Shown: in pieces, positions 1-7,861 of the stretch
How positions within the stretch are numbered: position 1 is the stretch's first letter
Layout: each line of letters opens with the position of its first letter
Source of the DNA: Thiotrichales bacterium
Lineage (GTDB): Bacteria; Pseudomonadota; Gammaproteobacteria; Francisellales; CACEW01
Direction: 5' to 3'
Assembly: GCA_947476405.1 (NCBI GenBank)
Contig: CANJQG010000029.1
Location: forward strand, 1-22,791
DNA length: 22,791 nucleotides
Translations under genes and position numbers: made by a program
Notes under the pieces: generated by a model
What the model was told of the DNA's origin: nothing
Databases searched by the model: none
What the model saw: only the letters and a program-made list of their open reading frames with translations

Positions 1-7
1 ATTTCAC

Positions 8-345
8 TCAGTTCAAATATTGATTTTTTAGACTCACCTTTTGGGTGACTGTTCCGTTTGCGCTTCTTACCCATGCAATCCCTTTGTTTTGGTCATTGCT
101 GGCTATTATCGCATATTTTAAATTCTGGCAAATGCCGTTCTTAGGATAAAAGGCGACAAGGTGGTTTGACCACTGGTATTCAATTGATTGGTGACTTCTC
201 CCAAAGACAAGTACTGATTGCCCCCTAGATCCGCCAGGCTCATCCCGCCGACAACATGAATATTCGCGCCGTCTGCTATCGCTTCGGCACTGATACAAAG
301 GCCCATAGAAGCAAGCACCAGACTCATCAGATATTTTTTTAACAT
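8..345 (-). pseudogene. Small exported protein gene, apparently frameshifted
   Basis: Reading leftward from ATG at 345, the product begins with a clear signal peptide (basic MLKKY, hydrophobic LMSLVLASMGLCISAEAIA). It runs in one frame only to a stop at 118 (75 aa). A second frame continues without a stop to position 8 and encodes a protein-like tail beginning about VAFYPKNGICQNLKYAIIAS. Adding one base near 150 would join the two parts into a secreted protein of about 113 aa, so a one-base deletion or sequencing error is the simplest reading. A GGAGAGC ribosome binding site lies a few bases before the ATG, which supports that start. The family is not recognised. The alternative is that the 75-aa form is the complete gene and the second frame is chance. 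Confidence 0.45.
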
Positions 346-601
346 GGGTTGCTCTCCAGATAATAAGCGATTTAATTTAAGATTTTAATCAACTAATATA
401 CATGAAAAATGTACGGATAGCCACACGGCCAATCACCACAAAGAATGTATGCTGAAACCAAATTTTACAACAAAAAATGAACAGGCATATCATGATTGAC
501 TCCAGTATATTTTCAATTGGAGCGACAATACTTTTATAGGTTTTTTCAAAAAATCAGCTTATCCTATGCGTAGAAGTTAAAATAACAGATGGGTGATCAT
601 T

Positions 602-1276
602 ATGAAAAAAGTCATTGTGATAGGCGCCTCGGGGGCTATCGGAAAAGCGGTTAGTGATGCATGGGAAAACACTGGAATGTCGGTGGTACATCTATCTCGC
701 CCACAGATTGACCTGATGTCTGAAGCATCTATTATCAAGGCTGCTGAAACCCTCAAAACACAGGGTTACTTTGATTTAATCTTTGTCGCGAGTGGTATTT
801 TACACACACCAGATTTGCAACCTGAAAAAACAATTAAACAAGTCGATCCACAGCATTTGCATACGCTGTTTCAAGTGAATGCCATCGGCCCAATCTTGGT
901 ATTGAAGCATTTTGCAGCGCTAATAAATCCAAACAATAGAAGCGTTTTTGCAGCACTTTCTGCGCGTGTCGGGAGCATCTCAGATAATCGCCTGGGTGGC
1001 TGGTATGGTTATCGTGCATCAAAAGCGGCATTAAATATGCTCTTAAAAACTGCCAGTATTGAATATCGCCGAACCCACAAATCTCTTATTATTGCTGGAT
1101 TACATCCAGGTACGGTTGATAGCCGGCTGTCTAAACCTTTTCAGACCTATGTGCCTACAGGTCATTTATTTACACCTGAGTGTGCGGCGCAGCATTTGTT
1201 GCAAGTGATTGATGGGTTAAGCCTTGAAGACTCTGGTCATTGCCTTGACTGGGATGGTAAAAAAATTGACTTTTAA
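602..1276 (+). CDS. Short-chain dehydrogenase/reductase (SDR)
   Basis: The 224-residue protein is an NAD(P)-dependent oxidoreductase of the SDR superfamily with a Rossmann fold. The nucleotide-binding motif GASGAIG is at residues 8-14. A conserved Asn is near residue 93 in QVNAIGP, a catalytic Ser is around 120-125 (ALSARVGS), and the YxxxK pair is Tyr137/Lys141 in YGYRASK. Overall layout resembles the single-domain, CsgA/C-factor-like SDRs; the substrate cannot be read from sequence. A GTG at 593 is in frame, but GGGTGA at 591-596 is well placed for the ATG at 602, so that start is preferred. The DCC-family gene follows 24 bases downstream on the same strand, suggesting co-transcription. No convincing promoter was seen in the 346-592 gap, which is AT-rich. 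Confidence 0.85.
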   Translation: MKKVIVIGASGAIGKAVSDAWENTGMSVVHLSRPQIDLMSEASIIKAAETLKTQGYFDLIFVASGILHTPDLQPEKTIKQVDPQHLHTLFQVNAIGPILVLKHFAALINPNNRSVFAALSARVGSISDNRLGGWYGYRASKAALNMLLKTASIEYRRTHKSLIIAGLHPGTVDSRLSKPFQTYVPTGHLFTPECAAQHLLQVIDGLSLEDSGHCLDWDGKKIDF

Positions 1277-1300
1277 ATGTATTTCCAGGCCAGGTGATTA

Positions 1301-1669
1301 ATGATAAAGGTTTTTTATGATGGCTCATGCAGCTTGTGCTCCAAAGAAATTGCCTACTATATGAAAATCGCTCCCGCAGGTCGATTTGACTGGGTCAATC
1401 TTGCAACAACGCCAGAACCCTTTATCCAATTAGGATATGAGCTGACCGAAGGATTCCGGCTTATGCACGTGCAAGATGATCAGGGTAATATGGCTATTGC
1501 TGTGGATGCATTCGCAGCGCTCTGGCACGGACTTGGAGGCTTTTGGAAAACGCTGGCCATCATTATAAAATGGCCGGTCATTTATTCCTTGACCAAACGA
1601 GTGTATATGATTTTTGCAAAGCGGCGATTTAAAAAGAGTCGCGGAAGTTGTCCGGTTAACCCAAGGTAG
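1301..1669 (+). CDS. DCC family (DUF393) putative thiol-disulfide oxidoreductase
   Basis: This 122-residue protein starts with MIKVFYDGSCSLCSKEI, the hallmark DxxCxxC motif of the DCC/DUF393 family, with Cys10 and Cys13 as the redox pair. The family is predicted to have a thioredoxin-like fold; biochemical roles are poorly defined. The rest of the sequence is of normal family length, with a hydrophobic stretch around residues 80-100 and a very basic C-terminus (KRRFKKSRG). An AGGTGA sequence at 1292-1297 lies just ahead of the ATG. The gene follows an SDR gene closely, so the pair is probably one transcript. No link to the downstream secreted, cysteine-rich protein is demonstrated, though a redox connection is conceivable. 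Confidence 0.8.
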   Translation: MIKVFYDGSCSLCSKEIAYYMKIAPAGRFDWVNLATTPEPFIQLGYELTEGFRLMHVQDDQGNMAIAVDAFAALWHGLGGFWKTLAIIIKWPVIYSLTKRVYMIFAKRRFKKSRGSCPVNPR

Positions 1670-1726
1670 AGCGTTCACACATGACTAAATTTAATATTAA
1701 ATTGACTGTTTTATGCGTTCAAGAAG

Positions 1727-1754
1727 CGCTAGACGAAACCATATTAATCTAGCG
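1727..1754. repeat. 7-bp inverted repeat between the DCC gene and the secreted-protein gene
   Basis: CGCTAGA at 1727-1733 is matched by TCTAGCG at 1748-1754 with a 14-base loop. There is no strong T-run after it, so it is a poor intrinsic terminator. It lies just upstream of the candidate promoter of the next gene and may be a protein-binding site. Function is inferred only. Confidence 0.35.
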
Positions 1755-1756
1755 AA

Positions 1757-1785
1757 TTGCTCTAATTTAGAGTATAATTTAAAAT
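1757..1785 (+). promoter_or_regulatory. Candidate sigma-70 promoter for the secreted protein
   Basis: TTGCTC (1757-1762) and TAAAAT (1780-1785) are separated by 17 bases, which would start transcription near 1792 and give a leader of about 20 nt. An alternative -10, TATAAT at 1773-1778, has no good -35 at normal spacing. Confidence 0.4.
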
Positions 1786-1811
1786 ATAGGCTATAACAAT
1801 AAGGAACCACC

Positions 1812-3173
1812 GTGCCCAATTTAAAAAAAATTGCGATCTCCTGTATTTTCGCTTGCTCTCCTCTTGCGGTATTTGCGAGCACTCCCCCCGCTTGTAATGA
1901 ACAGACGCAAGTCTGTAATGTTCAAGCATTGATTGAGGAAAATTCAGTTGGCTTTTCAGTCTTACAAAATGCAATTACGATTACGCCGGATCTACAGCAA
2001 CTTCATCTACGCATTTCAGGGCCACAGGCAGCCCCGCCTTATAACTCAGAATCATCTGGCTTTGCCACTACACTTGCGCTTATTCAACAGATCCGCGCCA
2101 TCGCTCCCAATTTACAATTAGGCTTCCATCCAGATAACAATTCAAGCGATAGCTATGGTGCATGGGGTTGTTCACAAGGGGATCATGTCTGTGTTTTTAG
2201 TAACAGCATTGCGTATATGAATGCGATTAATAATGCGCTCCCCAAAGGAACGGTGGGTTTTAATATCTTTTCCATTGAACAAAGCTATGTAGAAGAAGCC
2301 ATCATCATAAAAGGCGTGGATGTCCCGGCTCAAGAAAAATTATGCTTACAAGGGCAAGTGATTCCAGGTGTATGTACTGTGGCCGCAAATCCTGCTGTAG
2401 CCTATGCGAATGTAGCCGGAAACCCCTATGCTTCAGATTTATTAAATTCTACACATTATGATTATGCTTATCCGCAAATGTACAACTTGTCTAAAGGCAA
2501 TTGGTTTTGGTCTCCAAGCTCCGTCCAAATTATTGATCCCGATATGCTTCCGCCCAAATATCCTCAGTACACTTTACTTGATGCCTATAATGGGTCTACA
2601 GTCTTTACCAATCCTTTCGTCCCCATGCAATTAACCACCCACCCAAGCGTAACAAGCGGGACATGTTCGATTTCTAGCATCTATCAGGAAGGAATTTTTG
2701 ATCCTGGCAATAATCTACCTCCTATATCGATGAGTCAGCATGCGGGCTATGCAGCGCAGATCCTGGCGACCTTAATTACTTCACGCTTTCCGCCTAGCGC
2801 CCCTCATTATCCTGAACCCTCGCCGTATCCTTTTGGCGTTCCCAATAACGCGCAAGGCCAGAGCATGGAATACTTTACGCTGTCAGGAGAATCCCAAGGC
2901 ACTTCTGGAAATTGCTTTTTAGGCTCCAGTGGTTGGGACATTGCTACGCTGAACGCCTTTTTTGATGACTACAGAACCGACTTAGTCAGCTTAGGGATCA
3001 CGACAGCAGATGCCAGCTCTGCACCCTTTGCAATTTGGTCTTTTGATACCATGCCGATCTATAACCCGCCCTCTTCTTCAAGCAAATCAAGTCTAAACAC
3101 AAAAACGCCTGTTGAAGGCCCCTCTGACACAAACTCAAGCGATCCAAACCTAGTTACTTTCCATGACTTTTAG
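1812..3173 (+). CDS. Secreted protein of unknown function, possible glycosidase-like barrel
   Basis: The 453-residue product has a signal peptide (MPNLKK, then a hydrophobic run, likely cut after Ala22 in AVFA-ST). The mature part has eight cysteines. Six form close pairs (28/35, 120/127, 178/188), and the other two are 285 and 368, a pattern fitting periplasmic disulfides. Features loosely recalling a TIM-barrel hydrolase of the GH18 type are the strand-like LQLGFHPDN (101-109), VGFNIFSIE (148-155), YAYPQMYNL (218-226) and APFAIWSFD (404-412). The canonical DxxDxDxE motif is not present, so enzymatic function is only a guess. The tail (about 417-453) is Ser/Pro/Asn-rich low complexity. The start is GTG with AAGGA at 1801-1805. 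The gene ends 9 bases from the convergent MFS gene. Confidence 0.8.
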   Translation: MPNLKKIAISCIFACSPLAVFASTPPACNEQTQVCNVQALIEENSVGFSVLQNAITITPDLQQLHLRISGPQAAPPYNSESSGFATTLALIQQIRAIAPNLQLGFHPDNNSSDSYGAWGCSQGDHVCVFSNSIAYMNAINNALPKGTVGFNIFSIEQSYVEEAIIIKGVDVPAQEKLCLQGQVIPGVCTVAANPAVAYANVAGNPYASDLLNSTHYDYAYPQMYNLSKGNWFWSPSSVQIIDPDMLPPKYPQYTLLDAYNGSTVFTNPFVPMQLTTHPSVTSGTCSISSIYQEGIFDPGNNLPPISMSQHAGYAAQILATLITSRFPPSAPHYPEPSPYPFGVPNNAQGQSMEYFTLSGESQGTSGNCFLGSSGWDIATLNAFFDDYRTDLVSLGITTADASSAPFAIWSFDTMPIYNPPSSSSKSSLNTKTPVEGPSDTNSSDPNLVTFHDF

Positions 3174-3182
3174 GAGATGAGA

Positions 3183-4463
3183 TCAATCCACTAATTTTAG
3201 CTCGCGATCTTTGACCACCAACGCAATCAGCGCGGAAATCAATAAACTCACGGGGACAACGATCATTGCATGCTGATAATCATGCGTAGTGTACATTCTA
3301 ATGCCGTTTTGCATGTGGCCGGACCAACTGAGATCTAAAAGCTTTCCGACGCCGCTTTGCATAAAGATTCCGCTAATCATCACCAAGAAATTAATAAAAG
3401 CCATCGCCATACCCGTGGTGTGAACGGTACAGACATCACGTCCCATCGCGAAGGTGAGAACCTGCGAACTCGAGGCCATTCCAAAGATAAAAAACACGGC
3501 ACATAAGGCCTCATAAGGGACATTGCTATCATACAAGGCAATACTGCACAGAATCGTCGCTAAAATGGCATTCCAGAACAAAAGGCGCATTCTTTTTTTG
3601 AGAATACTGGACAGAATCCCTTGCAAGGGCCCACCCAATGCCCACCCAAAATAAATCATGGAAGTCATTAATCCGGCTTCGGTCAAGGTATAACCATGAA
3701 GCTGTTGCAAATAGGGAATGCCCCACAAATCAGCAAACACAATCGTTGGCAAAAACATCAAGCCACCGATCACACCCGCAATCCAGATATACGGCATTTT
3801 AATCAAAGCCCAGAGTTGTAAAAATGCAGCTTTGAGGGTGACGACTTCAGCCCCTTTTATTTTTTCGTCAAACTCTCGAGCGTTCTTGGGCCGAATACTG
3901 AGGCAAATCCAAACAATCACCGCAAATACAATCCCCACCACCACAAAAATGTGAATCAGTTTTTGCCAGCCCATGACTTGCATCAAATGGGTTAGACTAA
4001 TATCCCCAAACGCACCGCCTAAAAAACCCAAGGAAGTACAGACCCCAGAAAACGCAGCAAACCACCAGACCGGCAGCCATTTCGTCGCCAATTTTAACGC
4101 ACCCACAAAGGCAAAAGCAGAACCAAACCCTTGCATAAAACGTCCCAGCGCCGCCAAATCATAATTCGTTGTACTTGCGAACAACAAGCTGCCCAATGCA
4201 CAGCACAAAATCGCAATGACAAGAACATTCCGAATTTTATAACGATCAACCGCCACCCCAACAAACAACTGCATCGGCGTGTAAGCATAATAATAAAAGC
4301 CGCTTAAAGTACCGAATAAAGTCGCATTCAGATTAAAAAAATGCATCAAATCCACTTCCATCACACTCGGTGCAATACGCAGAAAATACTCATAGCAATA
4401 AAATAAAGCGCCCAATATCACGATTAGGACGCCAAACAACGATGCTTTTTGACGGGAAGACAT
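3183..4463 (-). CDS. MFS transporter, Pht-like
   Basis: This 426-residue inner-membrane protein has about twelve hydrophobic helices. The MFS motif A appears between helices 2 and 3 as GVAVDRYKIRN. The opening FYCYEYFLRIAPSVM strongly recalls the N-terminus of the Legionella Pht (phagosomal transporter) group, whose members import amino acids or nucleosides; membership is by resemblance and the substrate is not deducible. A charged central loop (about 190-215, RPKNAREFDEKIKGAE) separates the two six-helix halves. The ATG at 4463 is preceded by AGGAG, which overlaps the proS stop TAG, so the two genes are translationally linked in one operon. The gene looks intact. Confidence 0.85.
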   Translation of the reverse strand: MSSRQKASLFGVLIVILGALFYCYEYFLRIAPSVMEVDLMHFFNLNATLFGTLSGFYYYAYTPMQLFVGVAVDRYKIRNVLVIAILCCALGSLLFASTTNYDLAALGRFMQGFGSAFAFVGALKLATKWLPVWWFAAFSGVCTSLGFLGGAFGDISLTHLMQVMGWQKLIHIFVVVGIVFAVIVWICLSIRPKNAREFDEKIKGAEVVTLKAAFLQLWALIKMPYIWIAGVIGGLMFLPTIVFADLWGIPYLQQLHGYTLTEAGLMTSMIYFGWALGGPLQGILSSILKKRMRLLFWNAILATILCSIALYDSNVPYEALCAVFFIFGMASSSQVLTFAMGRDVCTVHTTGMAMAFINFLVMISGIFMQSGVGKLLDLSWSGHMQNGIRMYTTHDYQHAMIVVPVSLLISALIALVVKDRELKLVD

Positions 4464-4472
4464 GAGGCACTC

Positions 4473-6176
4473 CTAAATTAAGCTTTTCAATAAAATGATC
4501 ATAGCAGCCCGGTCTATTTTTTCAACCGAATCATTACCGCGTTTTTTATACTCAAACAGCCCTTCTACTAAGAGACGATCACTGACCACCAAACGATGCG
4601 GAATCCCAATCAAATCAAGGTCTGCAAACTTCACACCCGGACGCTCATCGCGATCATCTAATACCACTTCAATCCCGTATTGCAAGGCTTGTTGATAAAG
4701 CGCATCCGCAGTGGATTTGACCTCTTCATTTTGATCATAACCAATCGGCACAATCACCAATTTGAAAGGCGCCATTTCTGCAGGCCAGAGAATACCTCGC
4801 TCATCATGATGCTGCTCAATCGCTGAGGCTACCATTCGCGTAACGCCAATTCCATAGCACCCCATCAAGGGTGTTACGGCCTCGCCCGCCTGATTTTGGA
4901 CGGTCATTTGCATGGATTGAGAATATTGAGCTCCCAATTGAAAAATATGTCCCACCTCGATTCCACGTGCGCATTTCAACACGCCCTGACCATCAGGACT
5001 GATATCGCCTTCGACCACATTGCGTAGGTCGGCAACTTGATATTCCTTCACATCACGATCCCAATTAATACCGCGATAATGCTGACCTTTGATATTGGCT
5101 CCAGCCACAAAGTCGGCTAAAACAGCTGCATCACGATCGACAAATACCGGAATCCGGCAATTCACAGGGCCCAGCGAACCCGCAGGCGCCCCCATCGTCG
5201 CAAAAATCTCCGTATCAGTCGCCATCTCGCAGAAATCTTGCATCACTGCGAGCTTTTGGGCTTTGACTTCATTCAATTCATGATCTCCGCGCAAAACAAG
5301 CGCCACAAACAAGCCTTCTCTATTTTTAACAATCAAAGTTTTCACAGATTGTTGTGCGGGAATCTGATGTTGCTTGGTCAAATCAGCAATGGTTTTAGCA
5401 TGAGGGGTGTCAAATGCGCTTAAAACTTCCTGAGCTTCAGGACGCTTGATATGAGGCGCTGCAGCCGTTGCCTTTTCGATATTAGCTGCATACTCACTTT
5501 CAGTACTATAAAAAACTAAATCTTCCCCCGCATCGGCTAAAACTTGAAACTCATGACTATAACTCCCGCCAATGGCCCCCGTATCCGCTTCAACTGCGCG
5601 TGCATTCAAGCCTAATCGTTTAAAAATACGCATATAAGCGCCATACATATCATCATATGTTTTTTGCAAAGAGGCTTGATCCAAATGGAAAGAATAGGCG
5701 TCTTTCATGATAAATTCACGTCCGCGCATCACCCCAAAACGAGGTCGAATTTCATCCCGAAATTTAGTTTGAATTTGATATAAGGTAATCGGCATCTGGC
5801 GATAACTGTGAATTTCTTTACGCATCAAATCCGTCACCACTTCTTCATGCGTGGGGCCATAGCAAAAATCACGATCATGACGATCTTTCATCCGCAATAA
5901 CTCAGGGCCATACTTTTGCCAGCGACCGGTTTCGATCCATAATTCCGAAGGAATCACGCTCGGCATGAGGGTCTCCAAGGCACCGATGCGATTCATTTCC
6001 TGACGCACCACCTCGATCACTTTTTGCAAAACACGCAAGCCCAAGGGCAGCCAGACATAAATTCCGGAAGCCACTTTACGAATGAGCCCAGCACGAATCA
6101 TCAGCTGATGACTGATTAATTCGGCATCTTTAGGCGGGTTTTTAACAGTAGCAAGTAAATAATGGGATAAACGCAT
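4473..6176 (-). CDS. proS: Prolyl-tRNA synthetase
   Basis: ProRS charges tRNA-Pro with proline in the cytoplasm. The 567-residue length and domain order match the bacterial type. It has an N-terminal class II catalytic core and motif 2 (FRDEIRPRFGVMRGREF, from about 139). A long inserted editing domain, about 224-400, deacylates mischarged Ala-tRNA. Motif 3 is GCYGIGVTRM, and a C-terminal anticodon-binding domain carries DDRDERPGVKFADLDLIG. All key motifs look intact. The start at 6176 gives the usual MRLSHYLLATVKNPP beginning; an AAAGAG lies about 8 bases upstream. An MFS gene follows with 9 bases between, sharing the transcript. Confidence 0.97.
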   Translation of the reverse strand: MRLSHYLLATVKNPPKDAELISHQLMIRAGLIRKVASGIYVWLPLGLRVLQKVIEVVRQEMNRIGALETLMPSVIPSELWIETGRWQKYGPELLRMKDRHDRDFCYGPTHEEVVTDLMRKEIHSYRQMPITLYQIQTKFRDEIRPRFGVMRGREFIMKDAYSFHLDQASLQKTYDDMYGAYMRIFKRLGLNARAVEADTGAIGGSYSHEFQVLADAGEDLVFYSTESEYAANIEKATAAAPHIKRPEAQEVLSAFDTPHAKTIADLTKQHQIPAQQSVKTLIVKNREGLFVALVLRGDHELNEVKAQKLAVMQDFCEMATDTEIFATMGAPAGSLGPVNCRIPVFVDRDAAVLADFVAGANIKGQHYRGINWDRDVKEYQVADLRNVVEGDISPDGQGVLKCARGIEVGHIFQLGAQYSQSMQMTVQNQAGEAVTPLMGCYGIGVTRMVASAIEQHHDERGILWPAEMAPFKLVIVPIGYDQNEEVKSTADALYQQALQYGIEVVLDDRDERPGVKFADLDLIGIPHRLVVSDRLLVEGLFEYKKRGNDSVEKIDRAAMIILLKSLI

Positions 6177-6250
6177 GACAACTCTTTATTGATTGTAGCA
6201 AAATGGCTATTCTAAACACTTCGGACTCGAAACACAAGATGAAGGACCTC
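6177..6250. promoter_or_regulatory. Divergent proS / HD-hydrolase promoter region
   Basis: For proS, leftward, an extended -10 (TGCTACAAT on the minus strand, with ATTGTA at 6192-6197 on plus) lacks a good -35. For the HD gene, TTTATT (6185-6190) and TATTCT (6208-6213) have a 17-base spacer. Both are weak calls made by eye. The rightward one would start transcription near 6220, which fits the HD start at 6251 better than an ATG at 6203. Confidence 0.3.
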
Positions 6251-6895
6251 ATGAATCAAGCACATATTTTGTCAAAAACCCAAGCCTTCGTACAAGAAAA
6301 ATTAGCGGAGGATACCTCAGGCCATGATTGGTGGCACATTCACCGCGTGCATCAACTGGCCAAAACAATTGCAGCCCAAGAAGGCGGCGACCTCTTTATC
6401 ATCGAATTAGCCGCACTGCTCCATGATATTTCAGATTGGAAATTCAACGGCGGAGACGAACACCTGGGCGGACAAATCGCACATCAATGGCTGAAAGACT
6501 TAGGCGCAGATCACCCCACCTGCGAAACCGTCGAAACCATTATCAACACCCTCTCTTTTAAAGGCGCGAAAGTCGCGAATCAAATGCAATCCCTCGAAGG
6601 TAAAATCGTCCAGGATGCAGACCGCCTTGATGCTATCGGTGCCATTGGCATTGCGCGCACCTTTACGTATGGCGGCTACAAAAATCGCCCCATGTATCAG
6701 CCACATATTCAACCCGTGTTGCACGATTCTTTCGAAGCCTACAAAAATAAAACCAGCCATACCATCAATCATTTCTACGAAAAGATTCTCCTCTTAAAAG
6801 ACCGCATGAACACACTGACAGCAAAGCATCTCGCAGAAGAACGCCATCAATTTGTCGAACAGTTTCTGGCGCAGTTTTTGAAGGAGTGGGGCTAA
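6251..6895 (+). CDS. HD-domain metal-dependent phosphohydrolase (YedJ-like)
   Basis: This is a 214-residue soluble protein of the HD superfamily, resembling the YedJ group of predicted phosphohydrolases. The metal ligands are visible: His29 in HDWWHIHRV, the His58-Asp59 doublet in LLHDISDW, and the later Asp in QDADRLDAIGAIG. The family acts on phosphate esters, but the substrate here is unknown. In-frame ATGs occur at 6203, 6239 and 6251. Only 6251 has a good ribosome binding site (AAGGA at 6241-6245), and family members usually begin close to this point. The gene ends in a TAA that overlaps the accD stop on the opposite strand by 4 bases. Confidence 0.85.
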   Translation: MNQAHILSKTQAFVQEKLAEDTSGHDWWHIHRVHQLAKTIAAQEGGDLFIIELAALLHDISDWKFNGGDEHLGGQIAHQWLKDLGADHPTCETVETIINTLSFKGAKVANQMQSLEGKIVQDADRLDAIGAIGIARTFTYGGYKNRPMYQPHIQPVLHDSFEAYKNKTSHTINHFYEKILLLKDRMNTLTAKHLAEERHQFVEQFLAQFLKEWG

Positions 6896-7755
6896 ACAGG
6901 CAACCTCAATAATTTCGCAAGCAACCCCGCTAATTTCGCTTTTAGGTCACGTCGATCGACGATCAAGTCAACCATGCCTTTTTCTTGCAAAAATTCACTG
7001 CGCTGGAAGCCTTCAGGCAGTTTTTCGCGCACCGTTTGCTCAATGACACGTGGGCCGGCGAAACAAATCAAGGCCTTGGGTTCTGCAATATGCAAATCTC
7101 CCAGCATTGCTAGACTGGCTGAGACCCCGCCGGTGGTGGGGTCTGTCAAAACAACTAAATAAGGCAAACAGGCTTCTTTTAATTTCGCAAGGCCGGCACT
7201 TATTTTAGCCATTTGCATGAGCGAAAATAAAGACTCTTGCATCCGGGCACCGCCACTTGCGGTAAAGCAAATCAGTGGCAGTTTTTCAGCCAATGCATGG
7301 TGAATTCCTCGGATGAAGCGTTCACCCACAACAGAGCCCATGGAGCCCCCTAAAAACTCAAAATCAAATACACAGATGACGGTACGAATCCCGTGGATAT
7401 AGCCATCCATTGTCACCAAGGCATCCGTTTCACCGGTTTTAGCCTGCGCATCCGCAAGACGATCACAATAGGGCTTGGTATCGACAAAATTTAGAGCATC
7501 AATCGGCAGCACTTCTGCGCCAATTTCCTGCTGCGCGACGTCCGCATCCAGAATTTGAGCAATCCGCTCGCGCACATTAATCCTAAAATGATGTGCACAA
7601 TGATGACAGACATGTTGATTGCCTTCTAATTCCGGCTTATACAAAACCGCGTGACAGGCCGGGCACTTTTGCCACACTCCTTCAGGAACGCCTTTCTTCT
7701 CACCAGAATGGGCATCCATGCGAATCCCCTCTGAAGTCTTTTTAAACCAGGCCAT
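6892..7755 (-). CDS. accD: Acetyl-CoA carboxylase carboxyltransferase subunit beta
   Basis: AccD pairs with AccA to transfer the carboxyl group from carboxybiotin to acetyl-CoA, making malonyl-CoA for fatty acid synthesis. The 287-residue protein has the N-terminal four-cysteine zinc finger (Cys31, Cys34, Cys50, Cys53), which in the family also binds nucleic acid. The crotonase-like core follows with FLGGSMGSVVGE, ASGGARMQES and DPTTGGVSAS, the oxyanion-hole and CoA-binding signatures. A GTG at 7758 is in frame, but ATG at 7755 gives the usual MAWFKK start. The gene is divergent from guaC and convergent with the HD hydrolase. Common accD neighbours such as folC are absent here. Confidence 0.97.
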   Translation of the reverse strand: MAWFKKTSEGIRMDAHSGEKKGVPEGVWQKCPACHAVLYKPELEGNQHVCHHCAHHFRINVRERIAQILDADVAQQEIGAEVLPIDALNFVDTKPYCDRLADAQAKTGETDALVTMDGYIHGIRTVICVFDFEFLGGSMGSVVGERFIRGIHHALAEKLPLICFTASGGARMQESLFSLMQMAKISAGLAKLKEACLPYLVVLTDPTTGGVSASLAMLGDLHIAEPKALICFAGPRVIEQTVREKLPEGFQRSEFLQEKGMVDLIVDRRDLKAKLAGLLAKLLRLPV

Positions 7756-7784
7756 CACTATCCAAATTTAATTCATTGATGCGT

Positions 7785-7813
7785 ATTATAAAAAGCGAAC
7801 CTCCTTTTGACAA
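7785..7813 (-). promoter_or_regulatory. Sigma-70 promoter of accD
   Basis: On the minus strand TTGTCA (plus 7808-7813) and TATAAT (plus 7785-7790) are 17 bases apart, close to consensus. Transcription would begin near 7778, about 20 bases ahead of the accD ATG. Its -35 box overlaps that of the guaC promoter. Confidence 0.8.
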
Positions 7814-7835
7814 GCTGAATCAGCAAGGCTATACT
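7807..7835 (+). promoter_or_regulatory. Sigma-70 promoter of guaC
   Basis: TTGACA (7807-7812) and TATACT (7830-7835) have the ideal 17-base spacer. The start would be near 7842, leaving a leader of about 20 nt with no obvious Shine-Dalgarno sequence before the guaC ATG. Confidence 0.85.
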
Positions 7836-7861
7836 CAAACTTTCAATCAATCTGCAAAAAC

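Noticed and set aside
6203..6250. Earlier ATG starts for the HD hydrolase
   Set aside because: No ribosome binding site at 6203 or 6239, and the start at 6203 would leave only 26 bases from proS; 6251 has AAGGA.
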